Source: an uncultured Oceanobacillus sp.
GTDB taxonomy: Bacteria; Bacillota; Bacilli; Bacillales; Amphibacillaceae
Length of the DNA stretch: 28,083 nucleotides
Reading direction: 5' to 3'
NCBI GenBank assembly: GCA_938004015.1
Contig: CALKWU010000237.1
Coordinates: 1-28,083 of the forward strand
Every line of letters begins with the position of its first letter. Position 1 is the stretch's first letter. A program made the position numbers and the translations under genes. The notes beneath the pieces are model-generated. The model did no database searches, was not told where the DNA came from, and saw only the letters and a program-made list of their open reading frames with translations. Shown here one piece after another: positions 1 through 7,960 of this stretch.

Positions 1-5
1 ATTTT

Positions 6-1340
6 TTATTGTAAAAATGTCAGTTTGGAAGCAGCGTCTTTTTCGAGTAAAGAAGTCGGTGCGACGACACGACCACTTGCGTCGACACGGACGATGTCTG
101 CACCTAATCCGGCTAGCTTGTCGACAAAGCTCACATAGCCGCGATCCAAATGATGCAATTGGGTGACACGGGTATGGCCTTCCGCAACGAGTCCGGCCAA
201 CACCAACGCAGCGGCAGCACGCAAATCGGATGCTGCGACTTCCGCACCTTGCAGGTCATTATTCCCTTCCACGATGACGCTGCGGCCTTCGATTTTCAAT
301 TGTGCGTTCATTCTACGGAACTCTTCCACATGCATGAAGCGGTTTTCGAATACAGTCTCGGTGACGACGCTTGTGCCTTTTGCTTTCAACATGAGAGCCA
401 TCATTTGTGATTGCATATCGGTAGGGAAACCCGGATACGGAAGAGTTTTCACATCTGTAGCGACAATTTCTTCCGGACCTATGACACGTAATCCTGTTCC
501 TTCCTCTTGAATGATGACGCCCATTTCTTCCAGTTTGGAAATGACGGAACGGAGATGTTCACTTTCGACGTTTTCAACGAGCACATTCCCGCCAGTTATG
601 GCAGCGGCTACCATGAAAGTACCTGCTTCAATCCGGTCAGGGATGATCGAGTGGGTCGTGCCGTGCAGCTTTTCCACACCATAGATACGGATCGTTTCAG
701 TTCCTGCACCAACGACATCGGCTCCCATTTTGTTCAAATAGTTTGCCAGGTCAACAATTTCCGGCTCTTTGGCTGCATTTTCGATAATTGTCGTGCCTTC
801 CGCCAAAACGGCTGCCATCATGATGTTTTCTGTGGCGCCGACACTTGGCATATCGAGATAAATTTTTGCACCTTGAAGACGCCCATCCACCTTCGCTTCG
901 ACAAAGCCGTTGCCGACATGAATATCAGCACCCATTGCTTCAAAGCCTTTCAAATGAAGATCGATCGGGCGGGAACCAATTGCGCAACCGCCTGGCATCG
1001 CCACATTCGCATGACCATAGCGGGCCAATAGTGGCCCCATTACAAGGACAGAGGCGCGCATTTTCCGTACATATTCAAATGGTGCTTCCGTTCTCAATTC
1101 ATTGGAAGCATCGATTTCGACCGTGTTGTTTTCCACGTCAAAATTCACTTCAGCCTGAAGGTTTCTCAACACTTCATTGATTGTATATACATCAGCTAAA
1201 ACAGGTACATCTGTAATCACACTTTTACCTTCTTCAGCAATTAAACTTGCTGCTAAAACCGGGAGTACCGCATTTTTGGCACCTTCTATTTTTACAGTGC
1301 CGGTCAGTTTTTGTCCACCTCTTACGATGATTTTCTCCAT
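6..1340 (-). CDS. murA: UDP-N-acetylglucosamine 1-carboxyvinyltransferase MurA
   Basis: Transfers enolpyruvate from PEP to UDP-GlcNAc, the first committed cytoplasmic step of peptidoglycan synthesis. The 444-residue protein is full length for the family. Visible landmarks are the K22-N23 pair in the N-terminal substrate site, the PEP-binding catalytic cysteine C119 in PGGCAIGSRP (the fosfomycin target), the GFPTDMQ segment carrying the conserved aspartate, and the DLRAAAALV segment carrying the conserved arginine. The ATG is preceded by a GGAG site about 10 nt upstream. It lies 35 nt after ywmB in the same direction. Position beside ywmB and the atp operon matches the murAA paralogue of B. 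subtilis rather than murAB near rho; that paralogue choice is inference from context. The stop codon lies within the window, so the gene is complete. Confidence 0.98.
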   Translation of the reverse strand: MEKIIVRGGQKLTGTVKIEGAKNAVLPVLAASLIAEEGKSVITDVPVLADVYTINEVLRNLQAEVNFDVENNTVEIDASNELRTEAPFEYVRKMRASVLVMGPLLARYGHANVAMPGGCAIGSRPIDLHLKGFEAMGADIHVGNGFVEAKVDGRLQGAKIYLDMPSVGATENIMMAAVLAEGTTIIENAAKEPEIVDLANYLNKMGADVVGAGTETIRIYGVEKLHGTTHSIIPDRIEAGTFMVAAAITGGNVLVENVESEHLRSVISKLEEMGVIIQEEGTGLRVIGPEEIVATDVKTLPYPGFPTDMQSQMMALMLKAKGTSVVTETVFENRFMHVEEFRRMNAQLKIEGRSVIVEGNNDLQGAEVAASDLRAAAALVLAGLVAEGHTRVTQLHHLDRGYVSFVDKLAGLGADIVRVDASGRVVAPTSLLEKDAASKLTFLQ

Positions 1341-1375
1341 ATTTATAAATCTCCTTCAAATCCAATTTCATAATA

Positions 1376-2083
1376 TTAGTATTCATTCACCAAGATTGGT
1401 GTGCCAATCGTGTATGCCGTCCTTCCCGAATCCTTATCGTTGACGGCTATTTGCAAGTTATATGGAATCCCATTTATGAGAAATTTTTCATCCCATATAG
1501 GTGTATACCCATTAATGACTCTATTAAGCTTGGACAATTCCAAAGAATCTTCTTGTACATATTGATGTTGCATGCCGAGCGATTTTATGTACAAATCAAT
1601 AATCGCTCTGTCCTCGATTATATCATCTTCTTCGATTGTGATACAAGTAAATATTCGCGGATTATGGAAGAGATTGTTTTGAAGCCACTTTTTCATTTGA
1701 TTATATTCCGATTGGATGTTTTCGTTCCAATCAGATCCGCTGATAACAACATTTATTTCCACTTGTTCCGGATTCGTTTTGGAAATGATAATCTGATAAG
1801 TCATTGTGAATGAATTTTTGATTTTTTCATCAACCAAATTATATTGTATACTATTTTCGGTTTCCATCCTAGTTGAATATGGATTTTTTTCGATATTGTT
1901 CAAAATTTTAGCAGTGATTGATGATGGTTTTGATTCTTTGAATGTCACTTCCCATGCCGCGACATCGTGATGGTTCGTAGTCGCAATTTCCGTCAAAAGA
2001 TGGAGCGGATCTTCGGATGGTTTTGGTAAACTTCCCGTAAACAACATGAGAATGCATACTAGTGGCAATATGAAATTTTTCAT
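1376..2083 (-). CDS. ywmB: YwmB-family secreted or membrane-anchored protein
   Basis: A 235-residue protein with an N-terminal signal sequence (residues 1 to about 18, KNF followed by a hydrophobic run), so it is expected outside the membrane or tethered to it. The rest is mixed alpha/beta with no catalytic motif I recognise. It is assigned to the YwmB (DUF1779, 'TATA-box-binding-like fold') family by sequence character and by its place between ywzB and murA, exactly as in B. subtilis. The ATG has a GAGGTG ribosome site 7 nt upstream. Function is unknown for the family. The 333-nt gap upstream suggests its own promoter, but none could be picked out with confidence. Confidence 0.85.
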   Translation of the reverse strand: MKNFILPLVCILMLFTGSLPKPSEDPLHLLTEIATTNHHDVAAWEVTFKESKPSSITAKILNNIEKNPYSTRMETENSIQYNLVDEKIKNSFTMTYQIIISKTNPEQVEINVVISGSDWNENIQSEYNQMKKWLQNNLFHNPRIFTCITIEEDDIIEDRAIIDLYIKSLGMQHQYVQEDSLELSKLNRVINGYTPIWDEKFLINGIPYNLQIAVNDKDSGRTAYTIGTPILVNEY

Positions 2084-2417
2084 GATTCCCCACCTCGTCC
2101 TTTTGTTATTTCTATTATGGACAGGTGGTTTTTATTTATTCATTGTTTCATAGATTAGGAGATTATGTTTTCAAGTTGTTGCATTTGTAGAAAAAGATAG
2201 GATTTCATTGTTCCGGTTAAAATGTCGGAGTTTGGAATTGTGGATTGCTCATTCGTGGATGTACTCCGTGACGATATGAAATGGGCGTTCCGGAAAAACA
2301 TTAGATAAGGTTGGTTGCTGAATGTTTTATGTCGAATGGTAGAAATGGATGGATTTTTCCGGAACGTATACATTTCGCTGTTTATTTTTCGGCGGGCTGT
2401 TTGTTTTCTGTCATAAC
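2084..2417. other. Intergenic stretch ywzB-ywmB with a 13-bp inverted repeat
   Basis: This 334-nt gap has no convincing gene. The only structure seen is a perfect 13-bp inverted repeat, cgttccggaaaaa at 2286-2298 and its complement at 2354-2366, separated by 55 nt. A 72-codon frame at 2155-2373 on the minus strand spans both arms and looks accidental. A promoter for ywmB-murA is expected here but not identified. Confidence 0.5.
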
Positions 2418-2648
2418 TTAAAACAAGTAGATGACATCACGGGTCCAGTTGAAAATGTCGAGAACGAATCTGCTCACACCTGAACCGATGACGACAGCAA
2501 GAAACAAGAGAAAAATTCTCGCTTCAGTGACGTGCCCTTTCCGGACGATCGGTTCGAAGTTCATTTTCAACATCACGCGCCAAGTCAGCCAGATGAAAAA
2601 CAGATGGGAAAGAATACCAACCAGCGCAATCTGTCCAAAAGAAAACAT
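2418..2648 (-). CDS. ywzB: YwzB / DUF1146 family small membrane protein
   Basis: A 76-residue protein with two predicted membrane helices, about residues 5-24 and 45-66, joined by a basic cytoplasmic-type loop (MNFEPIVRKGHV). Length and pattern match the DUF1146 family (YwzB), found just downstream of atpC in many Bacillales; function is not established. It lies 321 nt beyond atpC, past the operon terminator and two GGGAC hairpin elements, so it is probably not part of the atp transcript unless terminator read-through occurs. Confidence 0.85.
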   Translation of the reverse strand: MFSFGQIALVGILSHLFFIWLTWRVMLKMNFEPIVRKGHVTEARIFLLFLAVVIGSGVSRFVLDIFNWTRDVIYLF

Positions 2649-2710
2649 AAAACGCTCCTTTCAAAAGCAATATTATTGTCGATATTTCCCGGGAAATGAA
2701 ACTCGGAAAC

Positions 2711-2777
2711 GGGTCAAATAGGGACTGTCACCGAATGTCCCAAAATGGGTCGAATCGGGACAGACCCTATTTGTCCC
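2711..2777. repeat. GGGAC-type hairpin element 1 (32-nt arms)
   Basis: Two 32-nt arms, 2711-2742 and 2746-2777, are imperfect reverse complements separated by 3 nt. Each arm begins or ends with GGGTCAAATAGGGAC-type sequence. The same arm length and similar sequence recur at 13539-13622, so this is a dispersed REP-like or MITE-like family. Mobility by a RAYT-type transposase is possible but no such gene is in the window. Confidence 0.8.
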
Positions 2778-2781
2778 AAAT

Positions 2782-2838
2782 GAGCCAAACAGGGACAGAC
2801 CCTGAATGTCCCAGATGGGGATAGAGCCTGTTTGGCCC
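2782..2838. repeat. GGGAC-type hairpin element 2 (truncated arm)
   Basis: Second copy directly after element 1. The left arm at 2782-2813 is again 32 nt; the right arm at 2816-2838 is 23 nt and appears to carry an internal deletion. The outer 12 bp (GAGCCAAACAGG against CCTGTTTGGCCC) pair with one mismatch. Confidence 0.7.
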
Positions 2839-2904
2839 GCAACAGACCAGAACTTCTCAGTCCAAGTATGAGTCCGAAATCATCTTTTTACCCGGTGGTG
2901 CATG

Positions 2905-2945
2905 AAAAAATCTCTTATAACATGTTGTGTGTCATAAGAGATTTT
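2905..2945 (-). terminator. Rho-independent terminator of the atp operon
   Basis: On the minus strand, 25 nt after the atpC stop, a 12-bp perfect stem (AAAATCTCTTAT with ATAAGAGATTTT) closes a 15-nt loop and runs into six T residues. Its position fits the end of the nine-gene atp transcript. Confidence 0.85.
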
Positions 2946-2969
2946 CAGCTATATCACGCGCATGATGGA

Positions 2970-3371
2970 TTAAGCTTTACCGGCTACAGTGAGTCGGTTC
3001 ATGGCGCGTTTGAGTGCCAATTCTGCTCTCTGGAAGTCGATGTTTTCTTGTTTCTGTTGAAGGCGACGTTCTGCGCGTTTTTTTGCTTCCATCGCACGGG
3101 CAACGTCGATGTCGCTCGCTTTTTCTGCAGATTGCGCAAGGATGGTTACTTTATCTGGCCGAACTTCCATGAATCCACCGTTGACTGCGACTTTGTAAGT
3201 TTCGTCATTTATCTTCAAACGGGTAATGCCGATGTCCAATGGTGCCACCAATGGAATGTGACCCGGCAGAACACCCAATTCTCCATCTTTCGTTTTACAG
3301 ATGACCATTTCATAATCGTCTTCCAAAACCGTACCACTAGGAGTTACAACACTCACTGTTAGTGTTTTCAG
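2970..3371 (-). CDS. atpC: F1Fo ATP synthase epsilon subunit, CTG start
   Basis: Epsilon subunit of the F1 central stalk, which couples to the c-ring and can inhibit ATP hydrolysis through its C-terminal helices. The beta-sandwich domain (GELGVLPGHIPLVAPL) is followed by a two-helix domain rich in Arg, Lys and Glu. The first ATG/GTG-type start is the GTG at 3356, giving 128 residues, but its only Shine-Dalgarno is 23 nt away. I chose the CTG at 3369-3371: an AGGAGG at 3380-3385 lies 8 nt from it, and the extra residues (L/M)KTLT restore the usual N-terminus seen in Bacillus AtpC (MKTVKVNIVTPDG). This gives 133 residues. A hairpin lies in the 69-nt gap after atpD. A rare CTG start would lower output of this single-copy subunit. 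Confidence 0.93.
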   Translation of the reverse strand: MKTLTVSVVTPSGTVLEDDYEMVICKTKDGELGVLPGHIPLVAPLDIGITRLKINDETYKVAVNGGFMEVRPDKVTILAQSAEKASDIDVARAMEAKKRAERRLQQKQENIDFQRAELALKRAMNRLTVAGKA

Positions 3372-3396
3372 GATAAACCCCTCCTAACGCTGGAAT

Positions 3397-3426
3397 GAAG
3401 CTCACAGGGACACGCCCTGCTTGCTT
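3397..3426 (-). other. Intercistronic hairpin between atpD and atpC
   Basis: CAGGG at 3405-3409 and CCCTG at 3415-3419 pair around acacg, and flanking GAAG/CTTC can extend the stem. The core resembles the GGGAC palindromes found elsewhere in the window. There is no T-run, so it is more likely an RNA-stability or partial-attenuation element than a full terminator. Confidence 0.5.
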
Positions 3427-3440
3427 CTTCCATTTGTCGT

Positions 3441-4847
3441 TTATTGTTGCATTTGTTTTGCTTTTTCCACGACTTCATCAATTGTTCCAACTAAACGGAA
3501 TGCATCCTCTGGAAGGTGGTCGTATTTACCTTCAAGGATTTCTTTGAAGCCTCGCACTGTTTCTTCAACCGGCACGTAAGATCCTGGTTGGCCAGTGAAT
3601 TGCTCGGCTACGTGGAAGTTTTGGGATAGGAAGAATTGGATACGACGTGCACGGGCAACCGTCAATTTGTCTTCCTCGCTCAATTCGTCCATACCGAGAA
3701 TGGCGATGATGTCTTGCAATTCACGATATTTTTGCAATGTCGCTTGAACTTCAGTGGCGACGCGGTAATGCTCTTCCCCAACAATTTCCGGGTCAAGCGC
3801 ACGGGATGTGGATGCAAGAGGATCCACTGCTGGGTAAATACCCATTTCCGATAGTTTCCGGTCAAGGTTCGTCGTCGCGTCCAAGTGCGCGAATGTTGTT
3901 GCCGGAGCCGGGTCCGTGTAGTCATCCGCAGGCACGTAAATCGCTTGGATCGATGTGACGGAACCTTTTGCGGTTGATGTGATCCGTTCCTGCAATTGTC
4001 CCATTTCCGTTGCCAATGTCGGCTGGTAACCAACGGCAGAAGGCATACGTCCTAGAAGTGCAGACACTTCGGAACCTGCTTGCGTGAAACGGAAAATGTT
4101 GTCGATGAAGAGAAGCACGTCTTGACCTTCTTCATCACGGAAATATTCCGCCATCGTCAATCCGGTCAACGCCACACGCATACGTGCACCTGGTGGTTCG
4201 TTCATTTGACCGAACACCATCGCCGTTTTATCGATAACTCCGGAATCTTTCATTTCATAGTACAAGTCATTACCTTCACGTGTACGTTCCCCAACACCGG
4301 CAAATACGGAAATACCACCGTGCTCTTGTGCGATGTTGTTAATCAATTCTTGGATCAGAACCGTTTTACCTACACCCGCACCACCGAACAATCCGATTTT
4401 TCCACCTTTGATATATGGTGCGAGCAAGTCGACCACCTTGATTCCTGTTTCCAAAATTTCAGTATCTGTGGATAGATCCTCAAATTTTGGAGGTTCGCGG
4501 TGGATCGGATCGATACGGACATCTTTTTCAATCGGTTCGCCCAAGTCGATCGGTTCACCTAATACGTTAAATACTCTTCCTAATGTTTCTTGTCCTACCG
4601 GTACGGATATTGGTCTATTCAAGTTTGTGACGGTTGCGCCACGTTTCACACCGTCAGTCGATGCCATCGCAATGGTGCGGACACTGTTGTCTCCCAGGTG
4701 TAGCGCAACTTCCAATGTAAGTTTGCTTTCAACTCCATCAACGTTGACGTCGACTTCCAAAGCGTTGTAAATCTCAGGTAGTTCGCCGTCTTCGAATTTT
4801 ACGTCGACAACAGGACCCATTACTTGTGTAACTCGTCCCTTACTCAT
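3441..4847 (-). CDS. atpD: F1Fo ATP synthase beta subunit
   Basis: Catalytic subunit of F1, three per complex. The 468-residue protein has the N-terminal beta-barrel, the Walker A loop GGAGVGKT at 155-162, the catalytic glutamate E187 in the GER motif, the Walker B stretch DVLLFIDNIFRF, and the C-terminal DELSEED lever motif. All key residues are present. The ATG has a GGAGGG site just upstream. It follows atpG by 32 nt and is followed by a hairpin before atpC. Confidence 0.99.
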   Translation of the reverse strand: MSKGRVTQVMGPVVDVKFEDGELPEIYNALEVDVNVDGVESKLTLEVALHLGDNSVRTIAMASTDGVKRGATVTNLNRPISVPVGQETLGRVFNVLGEPIDLGEPIEKDVRIDPIHREPPKFEDLSTDTEILETGIKVVDLLAPYIKGGKIGLFGGAGVGKTVLIQELINNIAQEHGGISVFAGVGERTREGNDLYYEMKDSGVIDKTAMVFGQMNEPPGARMRVALTGLTMAEYFRDEEGQDVLLFIDNIFRFTQAGSEVSALLGRMPSAVGYQPTLATEMGQLQERITSTAKGSVTSIQAIYVPADDYTDPAPATTFAHLDATTNLDRKLSEMGIYPAVDPLASTSRALDPEIVGEEHYRVATEVQATLQKYRELQDIIAILGMDELSEEDKLTVARARRIQFFLSQNFHVAEQFTGQPGSYVPVEETVRGFKEILEGKYDHLPEDAFRLVGTIDEVVEKAKQMQQ

Positions 4848-4879
4848 GGATTTCCCTCCTAACTTACTTTTCCAAACAA

Positions 4880-5740
4880 CTATTCTAATGCCGAAGCTCC
4901 ACTCACAATTTCCGTGATTTCTTGCGTGATCGCCGCTTGACGTGCACGGTTGTATGCAAGGGAAAGTTCATCGATCAATTCTTCTGCGTTATCGGTCGCA
5001 CTCTTCATCGCTGTCATACTTGCAGCGTGTTCGCTCGCTTTCGCATCGAGAAGCGCACCGTAAATCAAACTTTCCGCATATTGTGGGAGCAATATGTTGA
5101 GAATTTCTTGTTCATTCGGTTCATATTCATATTCGACCGTTTGACTGCTGTCACCGGCAATGTTTTCGATCGGTAATAATTTTTTCTTCGTCACGACTTG
5201 TGAAATGGCACTGACATAATGGTTGTAAAAAATGTACAGTTCATCTATTTCTTCATCGGCATACATTTGCACGGTTTCGGATGCCATGGCACGGATATCG
5301 GCATAATCCGGCTGATCGGCGATTCCGAGGACGCTTTTTGCAATCGGCATATTGCGTTTTCGGCAGAAGTCGTATCCTTTCGTTCCCATAACAATCAATG
5401 TGTATTCCGATGGATCGTTATGGCGGTCTTCAATGGTTTCCATGAGGCTCCGCAAAATGTGACTGTTGTATGCTCCAACTAGTCCTTTATCCGATGTGAC
5501 AATGAGATAACCGGTTTTTTTCACTTCCCGTTTTGTAAGCATCGGGTGGGTGACATCCGGATTGCTGCTTGCGATGCTGCCGACCACTTCTTGGATTTTT
5601 TCCATATATGGGACAAAACCTTTTGCGTTACGTTCGGCTTTCCCCAATTTGGCGGCAGAAACCATTTCCATCGCGCCGGTGATTTGTTTCGTCTTTTTTG
5701 TCGAATCAATACGTGATTTCAAATCTCTAAGTGATGCCAA
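4880..5740 (-). CDS. atpG: F1Fo ATP synthase gamma subunit, TTG start
   Basis: Central rotor shaft of F1, one per complex. The 286 residues begin MASLRDLKSRIDSTKKTKQITGAMEMV, the usual N-terminal coiled-coil helix, with a matching C-terminal helix (SLAYNRARQAAITQEITEIVSGA) and the Rossmann-like middle domain. The start codon is TTG at 5738-5740, supported by the GGTGGTG just upstream and by alignment to the family N-terminus. It follows atpA after a 137-nt gap that contains nested inverted repeats and a 21-codon frame. Confidence 0.98.
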   Translation of the reverse strand: MASLRDLKSRIDSTKKTKQITGAMEMVSAAKLGKAERNAKGFVPYMEKIQEVVGSIASSNPDVTHPMLTKREVKKTGYLIVTSDKGLVGAYNSHILRSLMETIEDRHNDPSEYTLIVMGTKGYDFCRKRNMPIAKSVLGIADQPDYADIRAMASETVQMYADEEIDELYIFYNHYVSAISQVVTKKKLLPIENIAGDSSQTVEYEYEPNEQEILNILLPQYAESLIYGALLDAKASEHAASMTAMKSATDNAEELIDELSLAYNRARQAAITQEITEIVSGASALE

Positions 5741-5746
5741 GCTGTT

Positions 5747-5812
5747 TCACCACCCTTTCTGAGTAGTTTGGGTAGACGGGGCAAATGATGATGCAGGGAT
5801 GTTATGCAGCAT
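5747..5812 (-). CDS. Possible 21-codon leader ORF before atpG
   Basis: An ATG at 5810-5812 opens a 21-residue frame that ends with TGA at 5747-5749, six nt before the atpG TTG. An AAGGAG lies about 12 nt upstream of the ATG, somewhat far. The ATG sits within the nested inverted repeat of the gap. It could promote translational coupling to atpG or could be chance; no homologue is recognised. Confidence 0.2.
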   Translation of the reverse strand: MLHNIPASSFAPSTQTTQKGW

Positions 5813-5858
5813 GTGAATCCCTTGCTCCTTCAAAATGATTGAACAATCGATTTGCCCC
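5778..5858 (-). other. Nested inverted repeat between atpA and atpG
   Basis: GGGGCAAAT at 5778-5786 pairs with ATTTGCCCC at 5850-5858 (9 bp, perfect). Inside it AGGGAT at 5795-5800 pairs with ATCCCT at 5817-5822. The structure lies in the longest gap of the operon, after the three-copy alpha subunit and before the single-copy gamma. No T-run follows. Confidence 0.55.
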
Positions 5859-5877
5859 AAATATATTCCGTCAATGA

Positions 5878-7395
5878 TTACTCAGCACTTTCGCTTGGTA
5901 GGAATGTGTTTTTAAAGGCTTCAATGGCTTCGTTCATTTTTTCTTCATCTGGAAGATTTCCGGTCGTGCGGATTTCTTCGAGCAATTCTTCGGCATTTGT
6001 AGCCATCCAGACGTTCATTTCTTCTTCAAAGCGTTGGACGTCCTCTACTGGAATATCATCGAGATATCCTTTCGTCAAAGCGTAGATGATCATCACTTGG
6101 TTCTCAACAGGCAATGGTTTGTGCAAACCTTGTTTCAACACTTCCACCGTACGTTCCCCACGGTTCAACTTCGCTTGGGTCGCTTTATCCAAGTCGGAAC
6201 CGAATTGAGCGAACGCTTCGAGTTCACGGTAAGATGCAAGATCCAAACGCAAGGTACCTGCGACTTTTTTCATCGCTTTGATTTGTGCGTCTCCTCCGAC
6301 ACGGGATACGGAAAGTCCTGGGTTGATCGCCGGACGTACACCGGAGAAGAACAAGTCGGACTGCAAGAAAATTTGTCCGTCCGTAATGGAGATGACGTTC
6401 GTTGGAATATAGGCGGAAATGTCGCCGGCTTGTGTTTCAACGAATGGAAGTGCCGTTAACGAACCGCCGCCTTTTGCGTCACTGAGTTTAGCCGCACGTT
6501 CCAACAGACGGGAGTGCAAGTAGAAAACATCCCCAGGAAACGCTTCACGTCCAGGTGGACGACGTAACAGCAAGGAAAGTTCACGATAAGCTGTCGCTTG
6601 TTTGGATAAGTCGTCATATACGACGAGGACATGCTTTCCGTTGTACATGAACTCTTCACCCATTGCAACTCCTGCATATGGTGCAAGATACAACATCGGT
6701 GCAGGGTCGGATGCAGATGCGGCTACCACGATTGTGTAGTCCAATGCACCATAACGACGAAGGGTTTCAACCGTAGAACGGATGGTCGATTCTTTCTGCC
6801 CGATTGCAACATAGATACAAATCATATCTTGATCTTTTTGGTTGATGATCGTATCGATCGCAACCGTTGTTTTACCTGTTTGCCGGTCTCCGATGATCAA
6901 TTCACGCTGACCACGCCCAATTGGCACGAGTGCGTCAATCGCTTTGATTCCCGTTTGCAATGGTTCAAAAACGGATTGACGATCCATAACCCCCGGTGCT
7001 TGCGCTTCGATTGGTCGGGATTTCGTTGTGTTGATCGGGCCTTTTCCATCAATCGGCTGGCCAAGTGTGTTCACAACCCGTCCCAAAAGTTCCTCTCCGA
7101 CCGGTACTTGCATGATTCTTCCGGTACGGCGCACTTCCGTACCTTCTTTAATATCTGTATATTCACCTAGGATAACGATACCTACGTTCGATTCTTCCAA
7201 GTTTTGTGCGAGTCCCATGACTCCATTTTCAAATTCCAACAATTCTCCAGCCATTGCGTTTTCCAGGCCGTGTGCACGGGCGATCCCGTCACCGACTTCA
7301 ATGACTGTCCCGACATCGGATACTTCGATATCGGCTTCGAAGGTTTCAATCTGCTGTTTTATCAGCTTACTTATTTCTTCCGCTTTAATGCTCAT
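5878..7395 (-). CDS. atpA: F1Fo ATP synthase alpha subunit
   Basis: Nucleotide-binding, non-catalytic F1 subunit, three per complex. The 505-residue protein has the conserved N-terminal segment MSIKAEEISKLIKQQI that contacts delta, the barrel domain, the P-loop GDRQTGKT near residue 170, and the arginine-finger region SVSRVGG. Length is normal for Bacillus (about 502). The ATG follows a GGGGTGATC ribosome site. The gap from atpH is only 19 nt. Confidence 0.99.
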   Translation of the reverse strand: MSIKAEEISKLIKQQIETFEADIEVSDVGTVIEVGDGIARAHGLENAMAGELLEFENGVMGLAQNLEESNVGIVILGEYTDIKEGTEVRRTGRIMQVPVGEELLGRVVNTLGQPIDGKGPINTTKSRPIEAQAPGVMDRQSVFEPLQTGIKAIDALVPIGRGQRELIIGDRQTGKTTVAIDTIINQKDQDMICIYVAIGQKESTIRSTVETLRRYGALDYTIVVAASASDPAPMLYLAPYAGVAMGEEFMYNGKHVLVVYDDLSKQATAYRELSLLLRRPPGREAFPGDVFYLHSRLLERAAKLSDAKGGGSLTALPFVETQAGDISAYIPTNVISITDGQIFLQSDLFFSGVRPAINPGLSVSRVGGDAQIKAMKKVAGTLRLDLASYRELEAFAQFGSDLDKATQAKLNRGERTVEVLKQGLHKPLPVENQVMIIYALTKGYLDDIPVEDVQRFEEEMNVWMATNAEELLEEIRTTGNLPDEEKMNEAIEAFKNTFLPSESAE

Positions 7396-7414
7396 ACCAT
7401 GATCACCCCTATCA

Positions 7415-7960
7415 TCATTTGTCCGCTGCTTTTATTTTCCGTTCGATCCGGTTCAGTTTTCCGCTGATGGAACCGTCGTAAATCGTATTGCCGACGCGGA
7501 TTTTAATGCCTCCGATCAAGGTCGGATCGACGATGTTTTCGAATTCGATCGTGTTTTTGCCGATTCGATTGGCAAAAGCAGTCCTCAAACTTTGTTTTTC
7601 TTCGTCGGTCAATTCGCGGACGGAATAAACAGTCGCAACTTCAATTCCTTTTGCATCGTTCACATTTTGAATGAACGCATCGACAATGGCTGGAATGAGC
7701 GTCGTACGTTGACGTTGTACGAGAAGTCTCACTGTGTTCACGACATCGTTATGTAGACCTTTCAAACTGTCGGTCAACAGCTTTTCTTTTTGTTCTCCGC
7801 TCACTTTCGGATGCGCCAGGAATGCATTCAATTGTTCGTTATCTTTAAAGACATCGCGTACGACGGCAAGATCGTTTTCCATTTGATCGAGCGTCGCTTT
7901 TTCTTGACCCAGCTGAAAAAGAGCATCCGCATAACGCTTGGCTACTACGACATCACTCAT
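7415..7960 (-). CDS. atpH: F1Fo ATP synthase delta subunit
   Basis: Peripheral-stalk protein (OSCP homologue) joining F1 alpha to the b dimer; one per complex. The 181 residues begin MSDVVVAKRYADALFQLGQE and end in the typical GGIKIRVGNTIYDGSISGKLNRI segment. The ATG overlaps the atpF stop codon by 4 nt (ATGA), so translation is probably coupled to atpF. Confidence 0.98.
   Translation of the reverse strand: MSDVVVAKRYADALFQLGQEKATLDQMENDLAVVRDVFKDNEQLNAFLAHPKVSGEQKEKLLTDSLKGLHNDVVNTVRLLVQRQRTTLIPAIVDAFIQNVNDAKGIEVATVYSVRELTDEEKQSLRTAFANRIGKNTIEFENIVDPTLIGGIKIRVGNTIYDGSISGKLNRIERKIKAADK

Noticed and set aside
2155..2373. 72-codon minus-strand frame between ywzB and ywmB
   Set aside because: No ribosome site, composition unlike the neighbours, and it spans both arms of an inverted repeat.
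3357..3368. GTG (3354-3356) as the atpC start
   Set aside because: The ribosome site is 23 nt away and the family N-terminus would be truncated by five residues; CTG at 3369-3371 fits better.
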